64,000 nucleotides of DNA, taken from contig CAMPDV010000046.1 of assembly GCA_946699065.1 (NCBI GenBank), positions 744,001 to 808,000 of the forward strand, given 5' to 3'. Made by a program: the position numbers and the translations under genes. Source of the stretch: Loxodes magnus (lineage: Eukaryota; Ciliophora; Karyorelictea; Loxodida; Loxodidae). Each line of letters begins with the position of its first letter. Position 1 is the first letter of the stretch. The notes below the pieces were generated by a model that ran no database searches, was not told the origin of the DNA, and worked only from the letters and a program-made list of their open reading frames with translations. This document shows positions 39,437-51,828 of the stretch, one piece after another.

Positions 39437-39703
39437 ATGGTGATTCTCTTCTAATCAATTTCTGCAAACAGAGAACATCATATGTGTATTGAATGTATAA
39501 TCAATGATAATAGACTTTAAGCCTCTATCGAAGCCAGTTAATATCCAGAGGCGTTCCAGTCAAGATTTTTGATTCAACTAGGGACCTCTATGGATTGGAG
39601 GTATAATCAGACAGTTCAAAATATTGCTTCTGATATTTTAAATTGTATTAAGAACATTTTGGCAATTAAAAACTAATATCAGAATCTGGATTCTCTTAAT
39701 TGA
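39437..39703 (+). CDS. Possible small gene in a GC-enriched island, 88 aa (uncertain)
   Basis: The stretch 39380-39700 has clearly more G and C than its surroundings. The frame starting ATG 39437 is free of TGA until 39701-39703 and has ordinary protein composition (REHHMCIECIINDNRLQASI, FQSRFLIQLGTSMDWRYNQ). It is open upstream to about 39240, so an upstream exon may exist. Another + frame is open in part but has three TGA codons within 100. A non-coding RNA is the alternative. No family recognised. Confidence 0.35.
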
Positions 39704-42700
39704 TCTAGTTTAAGTTAAATCAAAAGTAAAAGGGCATGAACTTCAGAATAAATGATTTTAATTAGAAAAAATTAATAGCTAAACTAATTATATTTATTAA
39801 TTCTCATAAGCTTTTTAAGATTAATCCTATATCTAGCAGTAGGATTATAAATGAAATTATCTAAGATTTATTGCCAACTTCTATTTTTTAAACAATTTCA
39901 ATAAATTATATTATAAAGCTTAGTGATTTTATTTAGTTTAAGGTGTTTAATTTAAAATCACATTTTCTATTTTCGAGCAAATAAACTTATCTATATTATA
40001 AACTATAAGAGCTATGACTCATTTTGAAAGGATTAAAATGATTTGATTACTTTCATTAATTATTTTTAGTATTTTCTAATATTTATTTAGTGAATTTTAA
40101 CGAAAATTTTTACTTTTACAATTACCTAACCCTGTATCAAAGGCAGATAAAAAGGAGTTTTTGAAATTACTAACTGCAGAGTGCTAAATGAATTGCTTAT
40201 TTCTAACAAAATATTTGGTATTTTTAACAAAGCATATCAAAATTTTAAATGGTCTCTAGTTGGTCTGTTAAAGAACAAGTTTTATAAATATCCTAACTCG
40301 ATGTACTTTTAAAAGAAAAACAAGTTAATTAATATCTAATAAAACTTGCTTTTATTTCTGGTAAAAGGAAAATATTAAAAACTCTATTTTACTAAAAAAT
40401 TATGCTAATTTTTCTAATTTCTTAAAATTAAAAATAATTTTATTTTTTCTCAGTTAAACTTAATAATTATTCTTTTTTATTAATACTAAATTTTAATTCA
40501 TTTACTTTTTTTTCTCATAAAATTTTCATAAAATAAAACATTTTAACGCATTGAAAAATCTTATTCCTTTTCTTTAAATTCATTTTAAAATTATATTTTT
40601 CATCTCTCATTTTTTATTAAATTTCTCTTTCTAGGCAATATTTCTCGATAAATTAATTAATATTTTTAAACTATTTCGCAAGAAAATGCTTTATATTTTA
40701 CATTTTTTTATTTTTTTACTTTAGAAATTATAAATAATTTTACTTCTATTTATGAATCCTTTTTAAATTTTAGGTAGTTTTCAGGTCTCCATATTATCCT
40801 AACTTAGTTTATCAGATTTTTTTAATTTTCTTGTTTATTTAACTTATGCTTTTTAAACTCTGAGTTTTAAATTTTAAACTTTTATGAATCTTTTATTTAT
40901 TTTTATGGATTTTTATTTTTTATTTATTCAAATGTATATCTTTTTTACAAATTTAGTTTACTTTACTATATTTTTTTGCTTTAATTTATTTTGATCTTAA
41001 ACTTTTTACAATCTATTTTTACTATAAATCTTGCATGTAAAGGTTAAAATGGTCTAACAATTTTTCTTTAGTATTTTTTATTTAATCATTCAAATATTAA
41101 ATGTTGTATTATAATAGGAATAATTAAATATAACTCTTTGACTGCTAATGTCGAACCCAAAATCAAAGATATCTTAAATTATCTAAATCTAATCAATTTT
41201 CTTCTTGGATAGTTGAACTTTACTTCTTTTCCTTTAAGAATTTTGAATATGTTTTTTTATTGCTAATGTTCTTCTATATTTGAGATTCAAGGATTTCTAT
41301 TAGTCTTTTGTTGTTTGTTTTAAAAAATTTCTATTATAAAAATATATTATTAGAATTTATCTCTTGAATTATTTAAATAAGTAGATTACTTATTCTGATA
41401 TTTCTACTAATGGATTGTTATACTTTCTTTATATTAAATATTACCTATTTTATTATTTTCTTTATAAAATTAATACCAATTTTTTCTAGTAAAAACACTG
41501 TTAATTTGCTTTATTTATAAGTCTTTTTTTTAAGTTGGTCCTAATTTTTTTACCCAGCCTAGAGTAATCTTAATTTCATAAAATTTAGAATTTCAATTTC
41601 TCAATTAAGAAATTCTATTTGTTTTTATCTTAGCATAATTAAATATCAAAAAATAGCTCCTTTTTTATATAGATCTTCATTTTTTATTTAAATTTTCTCT
41701 ATTATAAATAAGATAAAGTAAACTTTAATCAATTTTCTTATTTAAAATTTATTAATTTGATTTATTTATGATGAAGTTGGATTTTTAGCATTTTTAATTT
41801 TATTACTTATATCTATTTTAATCTTGCTTTGAGCAAACAAGCTTTGCAGCTTACTTTAAAACTTTAAAGCTTTTTATTTCAGTTACAATGTTTATAAATT
41901 TTTTGTATTTAGGTTTTCTATCTATTTTAAGTGCAATTATAAATTTTACAAGAATGTAATATTGTTATATTCTGAATATTCGATTTTATTTCTTGATAAT
42001 AGTTGTATAATGTGCTTTAATTTGCTCTTCTAAAATAAATAATTGCCTACATTTTAAATTTTGTAAAATTATTGTATTTAAAAATAGAGGCTTGTCTTTC
42101 TATAAAATATTTCTTTTTAGCAGCTAGTATTGTATGTTTAGTAAAAGAAATTACTAACAATTAGCATTTACCTTTAAATTGTTATCTATGATGTAAATAC
42201 TCTTTTATAGTAAAAATTCTTTTTTTAATAAAATTTTTATTCTAACTAGCTTATTATGTTGGATACTACCACAATTAATATAAAATGCAAATATTAGTTC
42301 AGGTATTAAAAATTAAAGAGGTATTAGTTTAGAAAAAACTTATTAATATCTATAAATTTGATAAAGATGAAGAACAGCATTAGTAGATAAAAATAGTAAT
42401 GCAAAGTAATAAATACATAAGCTAGAAAATAGATTAAAGTTCCTTAAGTTAAAATAATGTAATAAGTAATCTTAAACACTTATAAAGTATATAATCATTG
42501 CATATCAGTTGAGTTACTATACATTTATTTTTCGAGCTTTCATTTAAAAACTATTTAAATAAATATATACACTGTTACTTTTAAGAAAGATAGCCAGGGA
42601 AGATAGAAGTAATTTTAAGGAGAGTTATATTTTAAAGAAAAGAAAAATATTATATATTGATAAATATTTAAGCATAATAATTTCATTGAGATTAATCTTA

Positions 42701-43406
42701 TAATTTTGATTAAATGTAAAATAAATAAATCTAAATTTTAATAGATAGGAAATAGTAAGAATTTAATAATTATATAATCTTTAAGATTAAAAATAAATAA
42801 ATATTTATCAGAAAAATTAAAAATTAAAATTGAAATGAATTTCTCATTTAAAACTGGGGTTTATTTTAGAATATATTAACTTTATAATTAAAAGCTTCTT
42901 AAATATGAAAATATGAATTATAAAGAATAGTTTCAACTTTATAATTGTAGGTTATATATTAAATTTACTACAAGGAACTTATTAAATGTAATTTAAATAT
43001 TTTTAATCTATCTAATATTTTAATATTTCATAAATATTTAGTATCTAAAAATAAGTATAAAAATAACAAAAAGAATGATTATTGATTAGAGTAAATTTAA
43101 GAATATGCTATTGATTTTTAAAAATTACAACCTATTGGTTAATTAACTAATTAATTACAGTAATAAAAATTTAATTTAATATATAATGCAAATTTCAATT
43201 TGATCTGATACTGTTTTCAAAGTTCTAAATATTAATTCAATAAATTAAAACTAAAATGTCGCTGAATTACTTCATAAAAAATAAAATAAAATTGAAGATT
43301 TGGCTTAGATTAAGTAAAATATTTGGACTTAATGTAAAAAATATTCTTTTTTGGATAAATTAATATAAAATTTAGCAGTAAAAAGTATTTAGACACAAAT
43401 CCACAA
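39704..43406. other. Longest gene-free stretch of the window
   Basis: About 3.7 kb, strongly AT-rich. The + strand is T-rich from about 40350 to 42250 (long runs of T), then composition becomes A-rich toward 43300. No gene, RNA or tandem array recognised. Confidence 0.45.
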
Positions 43407-44521
43407 TCATTACGGTGAGTATGAAACTGAAGAGGATCTAAACTTGATACTGATTATCTTGAAATTTACCTTTTACTTGAATTAGATGGTTTGTCGTTTT
43501 TGTTTGGACTTCTTTTGTAATTTTTCCTTTTATTTTCGATAGGACTTCGTGAGCTACTTATTGATGCTTAATGTCTTCTGCCATCTGAATGTTTTGGAGA
43601 GCGATTATAAGAAGGTCGTGAACTATTTTCTCTTTTAGAAGATTTTTCTTATGAATCAGATCTAGATCTAAAGTTAAAATTATACCTGGAGCGATGTCTG
43701 GGACTTCTGCTTCGTTCTCTATTTTTACTTCCTCTAGATTTTTCTTTATATTTCATATCTCCTGGCTATAATTTAGAATATTTACTGATTTTCTTCCTTC
43801 TTTGGCATACTATATTTATATATAACTTCCATCAATGCTTCTCCCATTCATTTCCCTAAAAGCATTCTTTGCATCTCTCTCTTTATAGAATTCAATAAAT
43901 CCATATCCCATAGGTCTTCTGGAATAATAGTTTCTAGGAATATATATATCTCTAATCTCACCAAAAGTTCCAAACTTTTATCTTAGAACTTAAGAATTAG
44001 TTTTATATGACTAAATAAAAGCTTACTAAGTTCCTTACAATTAAAGAAGATTTTAGCCTTTCTGCAGATTTTTTACCTTATCTTTCACTATGACGATGAT
44101 CTCTTTCTCTTGAATGTTGTCTACTAGAAGATCTATCTTCAATTTAAAAATTACCTCTATGCTAGCTGCGCCTTTTGCTTGGTGGAGATTCTTATCTTCT
44201 TTTTTTATCAGATGAATGTAATGGAGATTAAGAACCTTATTTTTACGATTTATGAACTTATTTGGGAGATTCTGATTATCTTTCATTTGAGTTAGTCTTG
44301 CAGTTACTTTTCAGATTAGTAATCGATTGAGATGTCTCTCTATAATACATTTTAGTGGGACTTCTAGAATAGGATTTCTCATTCTAACGTTTTTAAGAAT
44401 GACGATTTTCTGCATGGGAAGAATTTTCTGGAGTTCTATTTCTGTAATTTTTGGGTGAATAAGAACGACTTTAGTTTCTTCTTTCTCTATTTGGTGACCT
44501 TTTTGGGCTAGAAACTTCCAT
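43407..44521 (-). CDS. SR splicing factor, SRSF10/SCL-like (RS-RRM-RS), 346 aa, four introns
   Basis: Nuclear pre-mRNA splicing regulator. Exons 44521-44027, 44010-43786, 43765-43686, 43667-43470 and 43449-43407. Residues 1-155 form an Arg/Ser-rich domain; the RRM follows with RNP2 LIVRNL, FGTFGEIRDIYIPRNYYSRR and RNP1-like MGYGFIEF, then YAKEGRKSPGDMKYKE, which matches the end of the SRSF10 RRM. A second RS domain (NRERSRSPRHRSRSRSDS) ends SYSPQ at TGA 43407-43409. Introns of 16 nt (44011-44026), 20 nt (43766-43785), 18 nt (43668-43685) and 20 nt (43450-43469) all have GT-AG ends. The first two are compelled by the RRM frame. The 18-nt one is phase-neutral and inferred because splicing rebuilds RSRSRS. 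Confidence 0.85.
44011..44026 (-). other. 16-nt spliceosomal intron
   Basis: GTAAGCTTTTATTTAG. Removing it joins IVRNL to SYKTNSQVLRQKFG inside the RRM, the expected continuation of an SR-protein RRM. Strong evidence for introns this short. Confidence 0.85.
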
Positions 44522-45338
44522 AATTATAGGTAATAAGTTAAAATTTAAATTGATGACAAGTTTAATTGAACGAATCTTATATAATACTTTTAATACAAAA
44601 ACAAATTATCCAAACAAAAATTATTTTAACTGATAGATCTTATATAACTAAAGGCTTCTTGAATTAGGCTTTTCTTATTTTAAAATGGTGAAATTTCTAG
44701 TATAACTTTAAGCTACTTTAAATACTTACTTGCATTGCTTTCTTCAGTATGTTTATTATCTTAAAATTATTGCTCGTATCTCTAGGAAGTTTTCCTGAGG
44801 CGCTTTTTATTCACGGATTTGCTTAATTTAAAATAAGAGTTTTGCAAGGTTCTAAGTGGTTACAATATGCAGCTATGTATAAAGGTGTTCTTCCAGATAT
44901 ATCTTAAGCATTTAATCAGCATCCAGATTTTATAATCATTTCGACAATCTATACATTATTTCTTTTAACCGCTCAATGTAATCCAGTAAATCCTATACTA
45001 TCAAAACTAAATGCAAGAAATCTATTCATAATTATTAGAGAAGAGGCTTTTTCTAAGTTTCCTGCTTTACAAGCTTTAATAAAATCATAACTTCCTTCAA
45101 GTTCATAACTTTTTTATTGTTTTATTTTTTAAAGATGTTATAAATCGCTTCATTATAGTCTTAGCATCTTAAAATCAAAAGCTGCTCTTATTAATGCCCT
45201 TTAAATTTTGATTTTTCACTTTTATTTATTAAATTCTTAATTTTAATATCCAAATATATTTTTAGTTAGATGAAGACGAAAATTCTTTTCCTTTTCACTT
45301 TAATTTCAAATTATTTCTTAAGATCTATTATGATTCAT
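44379..45338 (-). CDS. Ankyrin-repeat protein, no clear stop codon
   Basis: ATG 45338 starts a frame with a helical N-terminal half (EKEKNFRLHLTKNIFGYQNQ) followed by two to three ankyrin repeats (residues about 105-190: GFTGLHWAVKRNNVQIVEMI, SGRTPLYIAAYCNHLEPC, Trp partly TGA) and the tail DTSNNFKIINILKKAMQ, ending near 44722. Between there and the next gene's ATG at 44521 the - strand has no TGA in any frame. The first in-frame TGA lies at 44379-44381, inside the SR-protein CDS. The coordinates given run to that TGA, so roughly the last 115 codons are doubtful. A splice at GTAAGT (44722 region) does not solve it. Coding sequence may also extend upstream of 45338. Confidence 0.65.
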
Positions 45339-45462
45339 TTTCTAAGCATTTTGAATTTCTTGCTTTAGTTCGTTCTTTTTAGAACTAACTTCATTGCTTT
45401 ATTTGAAAATATTTTTATATTTTAAATCAGTTTCAAATAACTAAAATTAATTTTTGGGAACG

Positions 45463-46290
45463 ATGAATTGAAACTTTCCTACAGTAACTTACCTAGATTT
45501 ATTATCTAACGTTAAACTCAAGAATTGGTTCTTAAATTTAATGCTTTACTAGTCTACTTAATCAACTTACATTTACAGATATTTTTTCTTCTATTTTTTT
45601 TGCAGTTTATCTAAGGCAGTTTAAACATTATCCTTTCTACTTGATAAAGGAATCCGGAGCTATTACTCTCTTCTTTAATGCTTTTAAATTTGCTGTAAGT
45701 ACATTTGCTATTTATCACTTTTAGTAAACAATTATATTTTATTATGTTGCTTATTTTAGGGTTACTATAAAAAGGATTAAAGAGTTGAACTTGTTGGAGA
45801 AATTTTATATGATAGCGTATTACAATCTGATAAGCTTGAAGCTCTTTTAAGTTTTTAAGTTTGCTCTTAAGTTTGAAAATAATCAGAAATTTTTGGTTTT
45901 GTTCCTTCCTTGTTAGGGAATAATTATTCTTGCATCTAGCTTTATTTCATGTTTGAATCTTTTATTTACGAAGGTGTTGCGATAAATTATGATCGTCTTA
46001 CCTTAGAACTTTTAGATTTCCATGAATTCCAATTAATTGAATTAGATTTTGTTGGACTATTCATATAGAATCTATTCATGACTTAATAGTTAGTTTTATT
46101 ATAGTCGGTTTACTAATTATTAAAACTTTCCAATGATTTAGATTATTTTAAGTTATAGTTAAGTGATAACTCTTTGACCTTCTTATTCTAATTAGTTTGG
46201 ACTTTATTTTTATAACTGAATATTTGCTTTTCTTTTTAGAGATAATACAAATTTAGTTATTCTTGCTTTTTCCAATGTTTTTCGTACTGA
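45463..46290 (+). CDS. Leucine-rich, LRR-like protein, about 275 aa, exon structure uncertain
   Basis: From ATG 45463 one frame is open to TGA 46288-46290. The best coding part is 45760-46230 (VELVGEILYDSVLQSDKLEA, EGVAINYDRLTLELLDFHEF, LFMTQQLVLLQSVYQLLKL), leucine-rich with spacing that recalls degenerate leucine-rich repeats, as does VTYLDLLSNVKLKN near the start. Between 45590 and 45715 another + frame (FYLIKESGAITLFFNAFKF) looks better, so introns probably exist there; a 65-nt GT-AG segment ending at 45759 would connect them. Divergent from the ankyrin gene by about 125 nt. Function unknown. Confidence 0.45.
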
Positions 46291-48280
46291 TCTAGTAATT
46301 ACCTAAGATTGTGCATAGATTATTTCTTTATAACTTTATTTTGCATATTAAAATTATATAAAAATGAAATTCTATTTTATAATTACCTGCTCTAAGAATG
46401 CTTTTTCTCTCCTTCATAACTCCATAGTTCATAAGCTAAGCATCCGTTTTAATGATGCTAATTATAATAAGTAAAGAATGTTATTAGTAATGATTAAGTA
46501 ATCTATTATTATTTTCTAAGTTAATTAGCTGTTTAAATAACTGTTGCTATTAATAGTTTTAGTTATTTTCATTTCCTTTGTTATGTTAATGGGGTGAAGT
46601 TAATGTATCTAATAGTAAAGCAATTAAGAATGTTAAAATTTAAGTGAATTCATTGAATAACTTAAAAAGAGCAAAATGCAAATAAAGAAAAAACTAAATC
46701 CTAATAATCTCTCAATTTAATAATTTGCTTTCCTTAATATCTAAATCTATGTTATTATAGCAATCTAATAGACATTAACATTAAGCAAAAGCTATCTTAA
46801 GGATATTGATTAGTTAAAGTATTTCTAAGACTTATGAAATAAGTAGTTATATATTAATGTATATGCATCTAATAGCATCTTCTATATATTTATATTAATT
46901 AGATATTTTAATTGGAAACACTTCAACCTTCTTTATTTATTTAAGCTTCTACATTTTCAACTATATCATTCATCTAAATCGTTAAATTAATACAGCTTAG
47001 CTTCTTTGTTTAAAATAACATAGGATATAAAGATGCTTAATTACTAAGCATTAAAGTGAATATGTTTAATCATAAGGAAGAATTACTTTAGTTAATATAA
47101 ATCTTTTTATTTAAAAGTTAATTTGGGAAATATAACTATATAGAAATGCTTATTCTAACTTTATAACTATTTAATAGTATTCTACTAATCTATATTTCTA
47201 AGCATAGGCATTCAAAGGAAATCTTTCTATTTTACTCTGAAAGCGATTTAGCAAAGTTGTAAGATATTAAGTTTAGAAATAAATAATTAAGCTAAGCGAA
47301 GTATAAAAGACTGAGTTTATTTGAATATATAAATGGATTGGATAATAAATATTAGAAGTACTTTAGTATACAAATAATACAAAGAAACTAAATCAGTAAA
47401 TTAGCTATTAGTCTTTTACATAAGATACTAGATAATTTAATAAATAATATAACTTATACTATACTCTAAGGCTTAAACTTTCACATCATCTTTATTTCAA
47501 TGAAATATATTACATTCTCATTTAAAAGCTTTATTAATGCAAAAATTTTTATGAATTAAATAAAGCTTTTTATTAAAATAGCTTTGAAGAAACATATTTA
47601 AAAATTAATTTAATATAACTTAAATAAAAATCTTGCATTAATAACCATTAATATCTTCTAGAGGAGCTAACTTTATAATAACTTCAATGTTAACAATTAA
47701 ACTTGAGAGAAGCAATTATAAAGATTCATAATCATACTATAAGCTTTATACAAAATATGATGGGTGATTATTTTAAATAGAAATATATAGTATCTATTTT
47801 TTAATTTATCATTAAATTTACATAGATATTTTATTAACTTAAGAAACAAAGTTAAAAAACATAACTAAAACTCAAAATTGTCTAAGAAGTAAATTTAATT
47901 ATATAGTTGAATATATTTGTTAATTGATAAGTTTATTTATCTCTGGTATTAATATTATTTATTTGGATTTAAATAATAGTTTAATATATTCCAGATATCT
48001 TAAATTTCTAAGAATGGTTATTTAGATTTTAGTATATCTTATTAATTAAGTATTGAATTTTACTTTGGAATAGTTGAAAATTATTATTTTATCTAAGCTT
48101 TTGATGCTTGTTTTATATTAAAATAACTTTCATACCTTTATATTATTATACTTTATTATTTAAAATTATCAACATATTTTCTGTTGTTGTGCTTTATATT
48201 ATGGATAAATAATTTACCTAATACTATTATTTATATTTAACTTACAAAATATGATTTAATCTGAGATATGTTTAAATATA
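46291..48280. other. Intergenic spacer between convergent genes
   Basis: About 2 kb, AT-rich, nothing recognisable. Confidence 0.45.
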
Positions 48281-50809
48281 TCAATTTGCTGTAAATACAA
48301 AAATAATAATAATTGTTATTAAAGACAGAAATATAAATAATATTAAAGCATTTTGTTTGTATAGTAGTAGCTGTAAAATTTTTCCATTTCTTCTTCTTCC
48401 TACTATCTTATTTTTTTTCTTGCTTCTTTTGCTTATATCCTTAACTATTCAAATTTATTAACTGTGTAATCCAGCTGCTATTAAACTAGATTTATATATT
48501 ATTGCTGCTAGGTTTTCTGCTTTTGATAGTGAACTCTTTAGTTTATTCTTTGATTTAACCCAGACTTTAGTTGCTTTCTTATTATTTCAATATTTTTTTT
48601 AACATTTTGACTGTAAACTTTAATTGAAGAGGGGGAGCAAAAAGAATAGAAGGGAATCATATCATAAGATTTGTTACGTTATAACTCAAGTAACTATTAA
48701 TATTAAGAACCAGATTCATTTCCTTTTTATAAGCTTATGTCAAGACTTTTAAACCATAATTTTGTGCTTTTCTAATCTAGCATTCTCTTCATAACTGTTG
48801 GGCTTCTACCTTTTCTTATCATAGGGGAGGTTAATTACTATTATTCTTAAAATCCCCTATCATGAGTAAAACTATTTGAGTGTTCAAATGTTAGTTCTTT
48901 CTTATTTGATTTAGATTCTTAATATGTTATTGGAATTAGATTTTTGGTTATGGAATTGGTACTGAAGTTGAAGAGATTATTTCGAGTTAATTTATTTATC
49001 TGCTCTCCATCTTCTTTCTGTTATGTACCTCAACTTTCAGAACTAGATTATGTTTTAACTGTACCTTCCCTAAAGCTCTTTTCTTCAATTTATTCTAGCA
49101 GATTTGAGCTTTTTAGGCTCTATCTTTAAACAAAAACTGGAGCTTGTGGCTTCTATTGTGCCATTGGAGAGGTTGAAAAGTAAGGAGAATTATCAACAGA
49201 ACTAAATTAGTCGCTTCTAATTTCTTTAGAAGTTTATCTCATTAATTTAGTACTTTTTTTTCTCAAACTAGAGTTTCTCCTCTTTTAACCTTAGTTTTGT
49301 TCATTTTATAGTTTCTTTTATGCTTACTGTTGCTATTACTAATGTTTCGGAATTAAAGTTAACCAGGTTATCCTTTTCTTTTACTATTATGAAATTTCTG
49401 TTTTTTCTTTTAAAAAATTTGTCGTTCTAAAATTTTTTAAATTGACCATATATCATTTACCCTGTCCATCTTAGATAAACTAAGCTGTAAATTCAAGTAC
49501 TTTAAGTCCTTTTTCATTCAGATAGTATTTGTTTAACTACTGGACAAAGTTTCTTATAATTTTATCTAGCTCTAAGCTTAGTTATAGTTAATAAGGTCTA
49601 ACTTTTTCAATCTAATCGCTGTAAACTAAATATTGCTAATCTTCCTTTGTGTTGATTGCTTTCTTTTGTTCTTAAATAATTACTTACTTTATGGAGTTCA
49701 TTTTTTCTATTTGTTCTTATGCCTATTCCAGTTCCATCTAAGCTTTTACATTCTCAAGGAAACTTTGATTGCCTTTTTTCCTTGAAATGAGTTTAGGAAG
49801 AATATCATCTCAAGTTGCTTTCTACTTTTTATTGAAGAGTTTTTCCTTATTGCTAATAACTGTTTTAGTGACTATATTATTAGAATGCCAAGTACACTTC
49901 ACAATACTAACAAATCTATTTCTAGGCACTATATATCTTTAAAATAAAATCTGCTACTTATGAGCTAAGTTAGCGTTCCACAAAATAGAAGCATCCATAA
50001 TATTCCAAATTAGGAAGTTCTAATCGCTCATTAATAGCTACTCTTCTGCTTTTTCAGCTTATAAATTTTCCATTTTAGATTTTTTTTGAATAAAGACAGG
50101 AAACTAGATATCCTCTATCATCTCAGAAGGTTTAATATTTTAGGACTTGCATACATCAAAGAATTAATTTACCACATTATTGGAAATTTCCTTCAGAACC
50201 TCCACTTTATTAGTCTTTTAATTTGTATAAAAATAGGCAGGATTTTTGAATCCATATCCATATATAATAGTTTCAGGAATATTCAAACTAAGAGGATTTC
50301 TTTCAACCAGTTAGGCAATAATTTTATAAGAATAGATTTCAAACAAATATATTTCATTATCAATCTAAGGCAAAGATTACTACATTTTATTATATCAATA
50401 TCTTACTTCTATTTATAACAATTTCATACTCTTCTATCAATATTTTCTTACTACTCTATTTATTTACTTTTCTCAACCAGATCATTTAGATTGATTGCAT
50501 TAAAGGAAGATGATTTAGAAACTTATTGTTGAGGATAATATAGAATGGTATGGTTATGAAACTAGGTAGAGTATTAAATTAGAGTGTTGGTTTTTATGAA
50601 AAGCCTTTCTTAACAAAGGAATTGAATATTTGATAGATTAATTGAGAATATTCTTATTTTTAAATTTACTACCAAAAACCGAAAATTAGATTAACGATTT
50701 CATTTATTCTCAAACTTATCTATAGGAGTATTTAATCCTTAATAGACACAGGATTTGGAACAGAAAAAGCTTTGGAATATCAAAAATGGTTGGATTATTA
50801 GCCTTTCAT
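48281..50809 (-). CDS. Large hypothetical protein, about 801 aa, five exons
   Basis: Exons 50809-50563, 50521-50468, 50450-50407, 50379-48327 and 48288-48281. The start MKGQQSNHFWYSKAFSVPNP leads into helical sequence (EYSQLIYQIFNSFVKKGFSQ). Exon 4 holds most of the protein: SYKIIAQLVERNPLSLNIPE, a basic helical region, LEFTAQFIQDGQGKWYMVNL near residue 390, polyGln stretches, Ser-rich linkers and a C-terminal coiled coil (QAKEARKKIRQQEEEEMEKF). Introns of 17 nt (50451-50467) and 27 nt (50380-50406) fit well. Those of 41 nt (50522-50562) and 38 nt (48289-48326) are inferred from frame only. Without the last one the frame runs to TGA 48169. No known domain recognised. Confidence 0.62.
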
Positions 50810-51096
50810 TTAATAAGCTTTATAAGGAAAATTTATATTTCGATAAATCAATCAATTGGAAAAATGCATAATTTATGCTTAAAACTTGCATAAAACCATA
50901 TAAATAAAGCAGTCTCAGCATTGATAGATTGTTAGTAGAACTTCTTTTCTTATGAGTAAATGAATTAAAGCTTAATAATGTCTTAGGCATAAAGCTCTAT
51001 TTATGAAGCTAAGTTACTGATATTTAATTAATTTTATTTTATTATTAAATAAGCGTTTAAATAGGTTAAAATTGCATTCATTTTATAATATTCATT

Positions 51097-51828
51097 ATGG
51101 GGTGCACTGCGAGTAGACACGATAACTAGAATTTATAGAAAGTATAGGAGGCAGAAAAAATTCTAGGATTTTATGATAAATGCTGCAATGATGTTAATAA
51201 CGCTTTCCATAGAATTCAGGCAACAGAGACTTTAACAGAAAAGTAGTTGAATTATTGCTTAGAAAAGGCTTGCTTGCCTACTTCGAAGAAAGATTAGAAA
51301 GTAGACAAATTCTACTAGAACTTTTATAAAGATGCTAATTAAAAAAATTATGATCTATTAAAACTTAATATTGCTGGCATTGTAATGGCCTGTGGAGATA
51401 AGGAAGCAAAGGCAAAATTAATCTTTGAAAATTTGGATCGTCAAGTATCTGGTAAGGTAACTAAAGATTAACTTGAATTCTATGCAAAAATCGTTATCCC
51501 TCTATCAACTTAATGGGTAGTAAACCTAGCAGACTCTTAGATTGAAGTTGAAAAGGAATGGGCAGAAGTAGATAAATAAAAGCTATTTTTTAGCTAATAG
51601 TTTCCTGATAACTCAAATGAATTAGATCTAAATACATTCCTTTAGAAGGTAAATTTATCTTAGAGTGATTGGTTTAGTACTTTCGGTATAAGAGAGGCTC
51701 TCATTAAGGCTTAAGCTGCATAAAAGACTGAACAAGAAAAGAAAACACAAACATAAGGGGAACCTAATAAGCAGTAGACAACTAAAGAAGAAAAAAAAGA
51801 AGAAAACAAAGCTGTAGCAGGAAAATGA
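51097..51828 (+). CDS. Acylated EF-hand-like protein, 243 aa
   Basis: ATG 51097 to TGA 51826-51828, one frame. The N-terminus MGCTAS carries a myristoylation signal (Gly2, Ser6) with an adjacent palmitoylatable Cys3, so stable membrane anchoring is likely. Residues about 75-200 resemble the helix-loop-helix arrangement of neuronal calcium sensors: IFENLDRQVSGKVTKDQLEF is an EF-hand whose loop keeps Asp1 and Gly6 but has Gln at position 12, so calcium binding is doubtful. The C-terminus is a Lys/Glu/Gln-rich tail ending KAVAGK. All Trp codons are TGG, unlike most neighbours, and G/C is higher, which suggests a well expressed gene. Confidence 0.75.

Noticed and set aside
39304-40017. 237-codon + frame overlapping the GC island
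   Set aside because: It has three TGA codons in about 100 codons over the island and AT-rich ends. The frame at 39437-39703 fits better.
40350-42250. T-rich region as a transposon or centromere-like array
   Set aside because: No repeating unit, terminal repeat or coding frame could be seen; it looks like ordinary biased spacer.
50086-50418. 110-codon + strand ORF
   Set aside because: It is antisense to exon 4 of the 48281-50809 gene and has no domain or composition of its own.
50505-51000. Coding frame on the + strand starting MIQKLIVEDNIEW
   Set aside because: The opposite strand over 50210-50809 carries frames that connect through short introns into the large gene below 50379, with better composition. 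The + frame is a shadow.
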